A DNA stretch of 64,000 bases from Methylobacterium mesophilicum. GTDB lineage: Bacteria; Pseudomonadota; Alphaproteobacteria; Rhizobiales; Beijerinckiaceae. Both the position numbers and the translations under genes were made by a program. This document shows, piece by piece, positions 53,928 through 62,667 of the stretch; the stretch's first letter is position 1; the number at the start of each line of letters is the position of its first letter. The notes under the pieces were generated by a model. That model was not told where the DNA came from. It was given only the letters and a program-made list of their open reading frames with translations, and searched no databases. The stretch spans positions 62,001 through 126,000 of the forward strand of contig NZ_BPQU01000009.1 of assembly GCF_022179445.1 (NCBI RefSeq), written 5' to 3'.

Positions 53928-54466
53928 TGCCGCGCCTGTTCACCGGGCTCGCGATCCCGACGGAGATTGCCGAGGCGCTGCGGATCTATCGGGGCGGCCT
54001 GCCCGGCGCGCGCTGGATCGAGCCAGCCGACTACCACATCACCCTACGGTTCCTCGGCGATGTCGAGGTGCCGATGGCGGAGGACGTGCTGGAGGCGATG
54101 GCCGAGATGCGGGTGCGCCCTGCCCTCACGGTGACCCTCGATGGGCTCGGCATCTTCGGGGGCGACAGGCCGCGGGCGCTCTACGCGTCGGTGGTGCCGA
54201 GCCCGGAGCTGATCGACATCCAGGCCGAGCAGGAGCGGCTGGTCCGTCGGGCGGGCATCGAGCCCGAACGCAGGAAGTTCACCCCGCACGTCACCCTGGC
54301 CCGCCTCAAACGCGACGCCAGCCCGGAGGCGGTGGCGATGTATCTCTCGCAAGGGCCGGCCTTCGCGCCGCTTTCTTTTGCCGCCGACCGGGTGACGGTG
54401 TTCTCGGCCAAGGAATCGACCGGCGGTGGTCCGTACCTCGCGGAGGCTGAGCTTTCGTTCGTGTGA
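53927..54466 (+). CDS. thpR: RNA 2',3'-cyclic phosphodiesterase (2H family)
   Basis: 179 residues, starting in the TGATG overlap with the esterase gene. The two H-x-T/S-x motifs are YHITLRFLGD (residue 38 area) and FTPHVTLARLK (residue 124 area), as in LigT/ThpR. The enzyme opens 2',3'-cyclic phosphates on tRNA halves or similar RNA ends. Length and both motifs are intact. Confidence 0.93.
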   Translation: MPRLFTGLAIPTEIAEALRIYRGGLPGARWIEPADYHITLRFLGDVEVPMAEDVLEAMAEMRVRPALTVTLDGLGIFGGDRPRALYASVVPSPELIDIQAEQERLVRRAGIEPERRKFTPHVTLARLKRDASPEAVAMYLSQGPAFAPLSFAADRVTVFSAKESTGGGPYLAEAELSFV

Positions 54467-54511
54467 GGTGTCAGATCCGAACCGCACGCGCCACCGGATC
54501 CTGACCGGCCG

Positions 54512-55501
54512 CTACAACCTCCGCAAAGCCACGCTCTCGATCCGGTGGCTCGCGCCCTTGGTGAGGATCAGGCTCGCCCGCTGGCGGGTCGGTAAGATAT
54601 TCTCGCGCAGGTTCGGCAGGTTGATCGTGGTCCAGAGCCGGTCGGCGATGTCCAGCGCTTCGGTCTCCGGCACCTCGGCGTATTTTCGGAAGTACGAGCG
54701 CGGGTCCCGGAACGCGGTCTGGCGCAGCTTCATGAACCGGGTGACGTACCAGCGGTGCAGGTCGTCCTCGTGGCCGTCGAGATAGATCGAGAAGTCGAAG
54801 AAGTCGGAGACGAACGGGATCGCGGTGCCGTCCCGCGGCAGGCGGGCGGGCTGGAGCACGTTCAGGCCCTCGACGATCAGGATGTCGGGGCTCTCGACCA
54901 CCCGCTCCTCCCCGGGTACCCGGTCGTAGACCAGGTGGGAATAGAGCGGCGCGGTCACGCGCTTGTGCCCGGCCTTCACGTCGTGGAGGAAGCGCAGCAG
55001 CGAGGCGGTGTCGTAGCTCTCCGGGAAGCCCTTGCGCTCCATCAGGCCGTGCTCAGCGAGTTCGGCATTCGGGAGCAGGAAGCCATCGGTGGTGACGAGG
55101 TCGACCTTCGGGGTGTTGGGCCAGCGGGCCAGCAGGGCGGCCAGGATACGCGCGGTGGTCGACTTGCCCACCGCCACCGATCCGGCCAGCCCGATGATGT
55201 AGGGGGCCTTGGTCTCGCGCTCGGCCAGCAGGAAGCGCTGCGTCGCCTTGAACAGCCCCTGCGTCGCCGCGACGTAGAGCGAGAGCAGCCGCGACAGCGG
55301 CAGGTAGATCGCCACCACTTCCTCGACCGAGATCGGGTCGTTGATCGACTGCAGCCGCTCGATGTCCTCGGCCTTCAGCGTCAGCGGCGTGTCGGCGCGC
55401 AGCTGCGCCCATTCCTCGCGGCTAAACCGGCGATACGGCGAGAGCCGATCCGATTCGTCGAGGATCGCCTCGACCGAGCCCGGCAGTGCGGCCGCGTTCA
55501 C
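54512..55501 (-). CDS. coaA: pantothenate kinase (type I)
   Basis: 329 residues from GTG 55501, overlapping the hisE stop as GTGA. P-loop [16 protein letters not shown], and family motifs [21 protein letters not shown] in two parts, [23 protein letters not shown] and [18 protein letters not shown]. It phosphorylates pantothenate, the first committed step of CoA synthesis. The hisE-coaA pairing is common in alphaproteobacteria. Confidence 0.96.
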   Translation of the reverse strand: MNAAALPGSVEAILDESDRLSPYRRFSREEWAQLRADTPLTLKAEDIERLQSINDPISVEEVVAIYLPLSRLLSLYVAATQGLFKATQRFLLAERETKAPYIIGLAGSVAVGKSTTARILAALLARWPNTPKVDLVTTDGFLLPNAELAEHGLMERKGFPESYDTASLLRFLHDVKAGHKRVTAPLYSHLVYDRVPGEERVVESPDILIVEGLNVLQPARLPRDGTAIPFVSDFFDFSIYLDGHEDDLHRWYVTRFMKLRQTAFRDPRSYFRKYAEVPETEALDIADRLWTTINLPNLRENILPTRQRASLILTKGASHRIESVALRRL

Positions 55502-55821
55502 GCGGGGCGCCTCGCGGCCTTCTCGGCGATTCCGCTCTGGGCGGTGCGGCGTTCCAGCTCCTCCATCACGGCGTCGAGCTCGACGCCGCCGGCGCGGAGC
55601 AGAACCACCAGGTGGTAGAGCACGTCCGCGGCCTCGTTCCGCAGGCCGGTCTTGTCCCCCTGTACGGCCGCGATGGCCGCCTCCACGGCCTCCTCGCCGA
55701 GCTTCTTCGCCGCCTTGGCCGGCCCCTCGGACAGGAGCTTGGCCGTGTAGGAGGTCTCCGGGTCGGTCCCGGCGCGGCTCGCGACGAGCTTGGCGAGGTC
55801 GGCGAGCGTGTAGGCGGTCAT
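55498..55821 (-). CDS. hisE: phosphoribosyl-ATP pyrophosphatase
   Basis: 107 residues from ATG 55821 ([18 protein letters not shown]), the usual start; the frame upstream overlaps a palindromic repeat. The MazG-like all-alpha motif is [18 protein letters not shown] followed by [18 protein letters not shown], which hold the metal-binding acidic residues. It hydrolyses phosphoribosyl-ATP in histidine synthesis. The rest of the his operon is not in the window. Overlaps coaA by four bases. Confidence 0.95.
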   Translation of the reverse strand: MTAYTLADLAKLVASRAGTDPETSYTAKLLSEGPAKAAKKLGEEAVEAAIAAVQGDKTGLRNEAADVLYHLVVLLRAGGVELDAVMEELERRTAQSGIAEKAARRPA

Positions 55822-55901
55822 GACGTGATCTGCATGTGAGGTCGTCTTTTGTGCAACGTCCCGGATATCCGATCCGGCACGATGCGCCAGCGTTTGATGG
55901 T

Positions 55902-55937
55902 GCATCATCGTTCCCCGAAAGCCGGCAACCACCGTTC
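55902..55937. repeat. stem-loop repeat, copy B
   Basis: Arms GCATCATC...CCCGAA and TTCGGGATGATGC enclose AGCCGGCAACCACCG. Its core matches the element at 46935-46980. It lies upstream of hisE, between hisE and pyrB. Confidence 0.65.
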
Positions 55938-56077
55938 GGGATGATGCTCGAAGGTCCAGCCGAGGCCGTATTCGGCAGGAAACTGCGCTTCAGTCGCCCC
56001 GCGGGCAAGCAGCGCGGGTGAAGGCGGCCCGTCTTTGTCGGGCTTATGCGGTGTCGAAATCGATTCGGCGAAGGTGC

Positions 56078-57025
56078 TCAGCCGTTCGGCAGGTGCCGGG
56101 CCAGCGATTCCAGCACGGCCATGCGCACCGCCACCCCCATCTCGACCTGCTCGCGGATCAGCGACTGCGCGCCGTCGGCGATCTCCGAGGAGATCTCGAC
56201 CCCGCGGTTCATCGGTCCCGGATGCATCACCAGGGCGTCCGGTTTGGCGAGCGCCAGCTTCTCGGCGTCCAGGCCGAAATATCGGAAATACTCTTTCACG
56301 GAGGGCACGAACGAGCCGTTCATGCGCTCGCGCTGGAGGCGCAGCATCATCACGATGTCGCAGCCGTCCAGGCCCTTGCGCATGTCCGTGAAGGTCTCGA
56401 CGCCGAACCGCGCGATCCCGGCGGGCAGCAGCGTCGAGGGCGCGATCAGGCGGACCCGGGCGCCCATCGCCTGCAGCAGGATGATGTTCGAGCGCGCCAC
56501 CCGCGAGTGCAGGACGTCGCCGCAGATCGCGACCTGAAGCCCCGCGATCCGGCCCTTGTTGCGGCGGATCGTCAGCGCGTCGAGCAGCGCCTGGGTCGGG
56601 TGCTCGTGGGCGCCGTCGCCGGCATTCACCACGGCGCAATCGACCTTGCGGGCGAGCAGGTGCACCGCGCCGGCCGATTCGTGGCGCACCACGATGATGT
56701 CCGGCCGCATGGCGTTCAGCGTCGCCGCGGTGTCGATCAGGGTCTCGCCCTTCTTCACCGAGGAGGAGGCGACCGACATGTTCATCACGTCGGCGCCGAG
56801 TCGCTTGCCGGCAAGTTCGAACGAGGATTGCGTCCGGGTCGAGGGCTCGAAGAACAGGTTGATCTGCGTCCGGCCCCGCAGGGTCGTGCGCTTCTTCTCC
56901 ACCTGCCGCGAGATGTCGACGGCGGCGTCGGCCGCGTCGAGCAGCACCTCGATGTCGGGCCGGTTCAGGCCCTCGATGCCGAGGAGGTGCCGGTGCGGGA
57001 AGGCCGGAGGCGCGGGACTCGTCAT
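56078..57025 (-). CDS. pyrB: aspartate carbamoyltransferase catalytic subunit
   Basis: 315 residues from ATG 57025 ([20 protein letters not shown]); the frame upstream to 57094 is not conserved in the family. Carbamoyl-phosphate site [27 protein letters not shown], and the aspartate loop [11 protein letters not shown] are intact. It forms carbamoyl-aspartate in pyrimidine synthesis. pyrC, often next in alphaproteobacteria, does not follow; a repeat and hisE do. Confidence 0.96.
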   Translation of the reverse strand: MTSPAPPAFPHRHLLGIEGLNRPDIEVLLDAADAAVDISRQVEKKRTTLRGRTQINLFFEPSTRTQSSFELAGKRLGADVMNMSVASSSVKKGETLIDTAATLNAMRPDIIVVRHESAGAVHLLARKVDCAVVNAGDGAHEHPTQALLDALTIRRNKGRIAGLQVAICGDVLHSRVARSNIILLQAMGARVRLIAPSTLLPAGIARFGVETFTDMRKGLDGCDIVMMLRLQRERMNGSFVPSVKEYFRYFGLDAEKLALAKPDALVMHPGPMNRGVEISSEIADGAQSLIREQVEMGVAVRMAVLESLARHLPNG

Positions 57026-57203
57026 GATGAGACCGGGGTGTAGGTCCGGCTGGTCGTTCCGGCAAGGTGGGCAGGCGCCTGCGGCCCTTTTCATGGCCTG
57101 TGCCTGCGGCCTTTATCTCTATGGTTGGTAACTTCGGCGCCCGCGCCACGTATCAGCCGGATCCCGCGGCATCCGCGCCGCCATCGCCTCGCGAGATGTA
57201 CGC

Positions 57204-58082
57204 TTGAGAACCGATACTCTGGCCGCCGCCCCGGCGCTCGAAGCCCCGGAGACCGTCGACGCCTCCGGGCGGCGCTGGTTCTACCGGCACCCCGCAGTGA
57301 TCCGGGTGGCGCACTGGGTCAACGCCGCGGTGCTGCTGGTGCTGCTGATGAGCGGCCTGCAGATCTTCAACGCCCACCCGGCGCTGTACTGGGGGGCGGT
57401 CTCGACCTTCGACGATCCGGCCCTGGCGATCACCAGCGAGCAGGGACGCGACGGCACGAATCGCGGCGTCGTGACGATCGGGTCGCACAGCGTCGACACG
57501 ACCGGGGTGCTCGGCCTGTCCCGGGAGGGCGACACCGCGGTGGACCGGGCCTTCCCGGCCTGGGCGACCCTTCCGGCCGACCAGGATCTCGCCACCGGGC
57601 GGCGCTGGCATTTTCTGTTCGCTTGGCTCCTGGTGATCAACGGCGCGGTCTACCTCCTCTACGGGCTGTTCAGCGGCCAGCTCCGCCGCCGCCTGATCCC
57701 AGACGGCGACCAGATCCGCGACTTCGCCGGATCCGCGAAGGAGCACCTGCTGTTACGCTTCCCCGAAGGCGAGGAGGCCAAGCGCTACAACGTGATCCAG
57801 AAGCTCACCTACCTCGTCGTGGTGCTGGGCCTCCTGCCCGCCATGGTGCTGGCGGGGCTCGCCATGTCGCCGGGCGTCGATGCCGCCTGGCCCTGGCTGC
57901 CGGAGCTGTTCGGCGGCCGGCAGTCGGCGCGCAGCATCCACTTCATCGCCGCCGGGCTGCTGGTGCTGTTCGTCGTGGTCCACGTGCTGCTCGTTCTGGT
58001 CTCCGGCCTCGTCAACAACATGCGCGGCATGCTCACCGGCTGGTTCAGCCTGGGCCGTCCCGAGAAGGAGACCGCGCGATGA
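57204..58082 (+). CDS. cytochrome b561-like membrane subunit (Ni/Fe-hydrogenase b-type family)
   Basis: 292 residues starting at TTG 57204. Four transmembrane helices with likely heme ligands: His in RVAHWVNAAVLLVLL, HFLFAWLLVINGA, and HFIAAGLLVLFVVVHVLLV. A long periplasmic insert (about 50-135) follows TM1. It carries electrons between the quinone pool and a periplasmic enzyme. The 4-base ATGA overlap with the next gene shows that its partner is the molybdenum oxidoreductase. Confidence 0.9.
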   Translation: MRTDTLAAAPALEAPETVDASGRRWFYRHPAVIRVAHWVNAAVLLVLLMSGLQIFNAHPALYWGAVSTFDDPALAITSEQGRDGTNRGVVTIGSHSVDTTGVLGLSREGDTAVDRAFPAWATLPADQDLATGRRWHFLFAWLLVINGAVYLLYGLFSGQLRRRLIPDGDQIRDFAGSAKEHLLLRFPEGEEAKRYNVIQKLTYLVVVLGLLPAMVLAGLAMSPGVDAAWPWLPELFGGRQSARSIHFIAAGLLVLFVVVHVLLVLVSGLVNNMRGMLTGWFSLGRPEKETAR

Positions 58083-59044
58083 TCCTGCACCGCCGAAAGC
58101 TGCTCACCGCCGGCGCCGGATTGGCGGGGACCGCCCTGCTCGGCGGCTGCGACCGCTTCGCCGGGACCGAGACCGGGCGCCGCACCCTCAAGGTCGGCGA
58201 GGACGCCAACCTGTTCGTCCAGCGGCTGCTGATGTCCCCCGCCACCCTGGCCCGGGAATACCCGGCCGCGATGATCTCGCCCTGGTTCAAGCCGAACGGC
58301 ACCATCGACCCGCCGGATCGGAATTTTCGCGCGCTGGCGGCCAAGAAGTTTTCCGACTTCAAGCTGACCGTCGACGGGCTGGTGCAGACGCCGCTGTCGC
58401 TCAGCCTGGCGGACCTGCGCGGGCTGCCGGCGCGCACCCAGATCACCCGCCACGATTGCGTCGAGGGCTGGAGCTGCATCGGCCAATGGTCGGGCGTGCC
58501 GCTGGCCGAGCTGCTCACCCGGGCCGGTCTGAAGCCGCAGGCGCGCTACGCGGTGTTCCACTGCGCCGACACGCTGGAATATGCCGGCGGCGGTCTCGAA
58601 GGCGGCGACGGCGCCTCCCTGTGGCGCCCCGAGCATCCGGGCTCGGTCCGCGACGGCTATATCCAACTCGCCGCCGCCGAGGATTGGGGCGGTGCCCCGC
58701 ACAAGGACGATAAAGGCAAGGACGACAAAGGCACGGACGATTGGGGCCAGGGCGCGCCGGAGCCGGAGGCGCCGGAAGATCAGCGGACCCCGATCCGCTA
58801 CTACGAGAGCATCGACCTGTTCGACGCCGTGAACCCGCAGACGATCCTGGCCTACGACCTCAACGGCAAGCCGCTGCCGGTCTCGAACGGCGCGCCCCTG
58901 CGGCTCAGGGTGGAACGCCAGCTCGGCTACAAGCAGGCCAAGTACGTGATGCGGGTCGAATTGGTGGAATCGGTGGCGGGCTTCGGCCAGGGTAAGGGCG
59001 GCTACTGGGAGGACCGCGGCTACGAGTGGTACGCGGGGATCTGA
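58079..59044 (+). CDS. Tat-exported molybdopterin oxidoreductase (sulfite oxidase/MsrP family)
   Basis: 321 residues. The N-terminus MILHRRKLLTAGAGLAGTAL is a twin-arginine signal, and LLGGC at about residue 23 suggests a lipoprotein. The molybdenum-ligating cysteine is in TRHDCVEGWSCIGQW. An unusual Asp/Lys/Gly-rich insert (DDKGKDDKGTDDWGQG, about residues 205-225) interrupts the domain before RTPIRYYESIDLFDAVN. The substrate is probably a sulfoxide or similar oxidised compound, with electrons from the cytochrome b encoded just upstream. Confidence 0.9.
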   Translation: MILHRRKLLTAGAGLAGTALLGGCDRFAGTETGRRTLKVGEDANLFVQRLLMSPATLAREYPAAMISPWFKPNGTIDPPDRNFRALAAKKFSDFKLTVDGLVQTPLSLSLADLRGLPARTQITRHDCVEGWSCIGQWSGVPLAELLTRAGLKPQARYAVFHCADTLEYAGGGLEGGDGASLWRPEHPGSVRDGYIQLAAAEDWGGAPHKDDKGKDDKGTDDWGQGAPEPEAPEDQRTPIRYYESIDLFDAVNPQTILAYDLNGKPLPVSNGAPLRLRVERQLGYKQAKYVMRVELVESVAGFGQGKGGYWEDRGYEWYAGI

Positions 59045-59399
59045 ACAGGTCGAGCCCGCCCCGCCGTCAGTGCGCGCGCGGCGGGGCAACCCGGTCTGGC
59101 GCGCGATCCCCGCGTGTAGCGCTGGGCGGGTCGCTTGGCTGGGCGTCCCACGACGGCATGAGGCAAGCCGGCCAGGTCGACGGTGATCGCCCGCGATCCG
59201 CAATCCTGTCGGATTCGCGCCCCGCGCATGACAGCCCCCGGCGAGCCGCTCGGCGACCGTCGCCATTTGACAACCCGTGCCCCGTAACCCACTTGTCCCC
59301 GGCGCGAGGCCCCGGCCCGACGGCGGGCATTTGTCCCACGCGAATTTCGAACAGAATTCGTCCGTCGCGCCCAGGCTCCGTCGAGGGGCAGAGGTCTGA
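59045..59399. other. leader and promoter region of topA
   Basis: 355 bases. A GC-rich inverted repeat (GCCCCGCCG...CGGCGGGGC, about 59056-59085) follows the oxidoreductase gene but has no T-run. No other feature is clear. Confidence 0.4.
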
Positions 59400-62087
59400 A
59401 TGAAAGTCGTCGTCGTCGAGTCGCCGGCCAAAGCCAAGACGATCAATAAGTATCTTGGCCGCGACTATGAGGTGATCGCCTCCTTCGGGCACATCCGCGA
59501 CCTGCCGGCCAAGGACGGCTCGGTCGATCCCGAGCAGGATTTCCACATGGTCTGGGAACTCGCGGACCGCGGCGCCAGCCGGGTCAGCGAGATCGCCAAG
59601 GCGTGCAAGGGCGCGGACAAGCTGATCCTGGCGACCGACCCGGATCGCGAGGGAGAGGCGATCTCCTGGCACGTCCTGGAGGCGCTGAACGCCCGCAAGG
59701 CGCTCAAGGGCATCCCGGTCGAGCGCGTCACCTTCAACGCCATCACCAAGGCCTCGGTCGAGGCGGCGATGCGCAAGCCGCGGGAGATCGACCAGGCGTT
59801 GGTGGACGCCTACCTGGCGCGCCGGGCGCTCGATTACCTCGTCGGCTTCAACCTCTCGCCCGTCCTGTGGCGCAAGCTCCCCGGCGCCCGCTCGGCCGGC
59901 CGCGTGCAATCGGTGGCTTTGCGGCTCGTGGTCGAGCGCGAGATGGAGATCGAGAGCTTCAAGCCGCGCGAGTATTGGTCGATCGTCGCGACCCTGACCA
60001 CCAAGGACGGCGCGACCTTCGAGGCCCGCCTGGTCGGGGCCGACGGCAAGCGGATCCAGCGGCTCGATGTCGGCACCGGCGCGGACGCCGCCGCGTTCAA
60101 GCGTGACCTCGAACTCGCGAGCTTCCAGGTGGCGAGCGTCGAGGCGAAGCCCGCCAAGCGCCACCCGCAGCCGCCCTTCACTACCTCGACGTTGCAGCAG
60201 GAAGCATCGCGAAAGCTCGGGATGGCGCCGGCGCAGACCATGCGGGTCGCGCAGCGCCTCTACGAGGGCGTGGATGTCGGCGGCGAGACGGTCGGCATCA
60301 TCACCTACATGCGGACCGACGGCGTCGACATGGCGCCCGAGGCGATCCAGGACACCCGCAAGGTCATCGGCACCGAGTTCGGCGACCGCTACGTGCCGGA
60401 CGTCCCGCGCAAGTACAGCGTCAAGGCCAAGAACGCGCAGGAGGCCCACGAGGCCGTGCGCCCGACCGACATGAGCCGCCTGCCCAAGATGGTGGCGCGC
60501 CACCTCGAGCCGGAGCAGGCCAAGCTCTACGACCTGATCTGGACCCGCACGATGGCGAGCCAGATGGAATCGGCCGAGCTGGAGCGCACCACCGTGGAGG
60601 TGGCGGCGAGCGTCGGCCCGCGCCGGATCGACCTGCGCGCCACCGGCCAGGTCGTGAAGTTCGACGGCTTCCTGGCCCTCTACCAGGAGGGCAAGGACGA
60701 CGAGGAGGACGAGGAGAGCAAGCGCCTGCCGCCGATGAAGGCCGGCGAACCGCTCACCCGCGAGCGCATCACCTCGACCCAGCACTTCACCGAGCCGCCG
60801 CCGCGCTATTCCGAGGCGAGCCTGGTCAAGCGCATGGAGGAACTCGGCATCGGCCGGCCCTCGACCTACGCCGCCGTTCTCCAGACCCTTCGGGATCGTG
60901 AGTACGTCAAAATCGAAAAGAAGCGGCTGCAGCCGGAGGACAAGGGGCGCCTCGTCACCGGCTTCCTGGAGAGCTTCTTCCGGCGCTACGTCGAGTACGA
61001 TTTCACGGCCGACCTCGAAGGCCAGCTCGACCGGGTCTCCAACGCTGAGATCGACTGGCGGGCGGTGCTGCGCGACTTCTGGAAGGACTTCTCCGCGGCG
61101 ATCGGGGAGACCAAGGAACTGCGCGTCACCGACGTGCTGGAGGCGCTCAACGGCCTGCTCGGTCCGCACATCTTTCCCGACCGGGGCGATGGCGCGAACC
61201 CGCGCACCTGCACGGTCTGCGGCACCGGCCAGCTCTCGCTGAAGCTCGGCAAGTTCGGCGCCTTCATCGGCTGTTCGAACTACCCGGAGTGCAAGTACAC
61301 CCGCCAGCTCTCGGCCTCGGGCGTCGACGGCGACGGCGATGGCTCCTCGGGTGAAGGCGGCCAGCCGGGCGTCCGGGTGCTGGGCAACGATCCGGTGACC
61401 GGGATGCCGGTGACGATCCGCGACGGGCGTTTCGGGCCGTTCGTCCAGCTCGGCGAAGCCTCCACCGAGAAGGACGCCGCGAAGCCGAAGCGCTCGTCGC
61501 TGCCCAAGGGCCTCTCGCCGTCCGAGGTCGGCCTCGACAAGGCGCTGGCGCTGCTGGCGTTGCCCCGTGAGGTGGCGCGCCACCCCGAGACGGGGGAGCC
61601 GATCCTGGCCAATCTCGGCCGGTTCGGTCCGTACGTGCAGCACGGGAAGATGTACGCCAATCTCGGCAAGGACGACGACGTGCTGGAGATCGGCGCCAAC
61701 CGCGCCATCGACCTGATCGTCGCCAAGGAACAGGGCGGCGGCCGCGGCCGGGCTGCCGCCGATCCGGGCCGCCCGCTCGGCAAGGACGAGACGAGCGGGC
61801 GGGACCTCGTGGTCAAGGCCGGCAAGTACGGCCCCTACGTCACCGATGGCGAAGTCAACGCGACGCTGCCGAAGACCATGAATGCCGAGGCGCTGACCCT
61901 CGACGAAGGGATCGCGCTGGTGAACGCCAAGCGGGCGTCGGGCGGCGGCAAGCCGGCCAAGCGCAGCTCGGCCCGGAAGGCGCCGGCGCGGGCGGCTGCC
62001 GGCGAGAAGAAGCCTGCGGTGAAGAAGACGGCCGCGAAGAAGCCAGCGGCCAAGAAGCCGGCCGCGAAGAAATCCGGAGCCGGCTGA
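59400..62087 (+). CDS. topA: DNA topoisomerase I
   Basis: 895 residues. Toprim MKVVVVESPAKAKTINKYLG and DPDREGEAISWH; catalytic tyrosine Y303 in IITYMRTDGVDM; zinc-type motif CTVCGTGQLSLKLGKFGAF then GCSNYPECKYT. Three repeats of the type GRFGPFVQLGE occur after it, as in alphaproteobacterial enzymes. The C-terminus is a basic tail of KKTAAKKPAAKKPAAKK type, about 40 residues long. It relaxes negative supercoils by single-strand cleavage. Complete. Confidence 0.98.
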   Translation: MKVVVVESPAKAKTINKYLGRDYEVIASFGHIRDLPAKDGSVDPEQDFHMVWELADRGASRVSEIAKACKGADKLILATDPDREGEAISWHVLEALNARKALKGIPVERVTFNAITKASVEAAMRKPREIDQALVDAYLARRALDYLVGFNLSPVLWRKLPGARSAGRVQSVALRLVVEREMEIESFKPREYWSIVATLTTKDGATFEARLVGADGKRIQRLDVGTGADAAAFKRDLELASFQVASVEAKPAKRHPQPPFTTSTLQQEASRKLGMAPAQTMRVAQRLYEGVDVGGETVGIITYMRTDGVDMAPEAIQDTRKVIGTEFGDRYVPDVPRKYSVKAKNAQEAHEAVRPTDMSRLPKMVARHLEPEQAKLYDLIWTRTMASQMESAELERTTVEVAASVGPRRIDLRATGQVVKFDGFLALYQEGKDDEEDEESKRLPPMKAGEPLTRERITSTQHFTEPPPRYSEASLVKRMEELGIGRPSTYAAVLQTLRDREYVKIEKKRLQPEDKGRLVTGFLESFFRRYVEYDFTADLEGQLDRVSNAEIDWRAVLRDFWKDFSAAIGETKELRVTDVLEALNGLLGPHIFPDRGDGANPRTCTVCGTGQLSLKLGKFGAFIGCSNYPECKYTRQLSASGVDGDGDGSSGEGGQPGVRVLGNDPVTGMPVTIRDGRFGPFVQLGEASTEKDAAKPKRSSLPKGLSPSEVGLDKALALLALPREVARHPETGEPILANLGRFGPYVQHGKMYANLGKDDDVLEIGANRAIDLIVAKEQGGGRGRAAADPGRPLGKDETSGRDLVVKAGKYGPYVTDGEVNATLPKTMNAEALTLDEGIALVNAKRASGGGKPAKRSSARKAPARAAAGEKKPAVKKTAAKKPAAKKPAAKKSGAG

Positions 62088-62133
62088 ACGCCGGACCCGC
62101 TACGCGCGAAGGAACGCTCGGATTTCGTCGCGC

Positions 62134-62325
62134 CTAGGCCAGGTAGCCGATCGTCGCCGCCAACGCCGTGGCGACGGTCGCCAGCGTGATGGTCAGGCCG
62201 TTCACCAGCACCCAGGCCTGCGGTACGACCGAGGGCGCATCGTCCTCGCACCCGAACGCGGTGCCTGCGGCCTGCTCGAAACGGATCAGGGTGAGGCGGC
62301 GGGCCTCGATCGCGGCGTTGCTCAT
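62134..62325 (-). CDS. small single-pass membrane protein
   Basis: 63 residues from ATG 62325 (MSNAAIEARRLTLIRFEQA), with GGGAG 9 bases upstream. A soluble N-terminal half with one Cys (FGCEDDAPS) is followed by a hydrophobic C-terminal helix (VLVNGLTITLATVATALA). Family unknown. It lies convergent to topA, in the gap before parE. Confidence 0.65.
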   Translation of the reverse strand: MSNAAIEARRLTLIRFEQAAGTAFGCEDDAPSVVPQAWVLVNGLTITLATVATALAATIGYLA

Positions 62326-62667
62326 CGACGGCGGCTCCCGGACCACGGTCAAATTCTTTTCCGACAGAACGCGGTCGGAGCCACCCGGTTCCGATCCGGG
62401 TGGCGGCTGAGAAACCGTTAACCCACGATTGTGCAACGTGGCGATGACGGCGCCGTCGCGCCGCGCCGGCCGCGCCCCTCGCTCGCGGCGGCGCAGCATG
62501 CGATGGTGGGGTGGTTCGGCGACGCACCGGACCCTCTGGATGTTTCTGTTTTGTTCCGCTATGAAGCGGGGATGAAGGCGCATGCTGCACGATCCCAGGT
62601 CCGATCGCCAAAGGCCCGTCTGCCCGACGCCGAGCCGGCCGATGCGCCGCGTGCGCGGAGGCCGCGC
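62326..62667. other. region upstream of parE
   Basis: 340 bases, with a less GC-rich section near 62520-62570 that may be the parE promoter. An in-frame ATG at 62572 could be an earlier parE start. No RNA gene seen. Confidence 0.4.

Noticed and set aside
59067..61643. Long minus-strand frame opposite topA
   Set aside because: Shadow of topA; no ribosome site and no domain signal.
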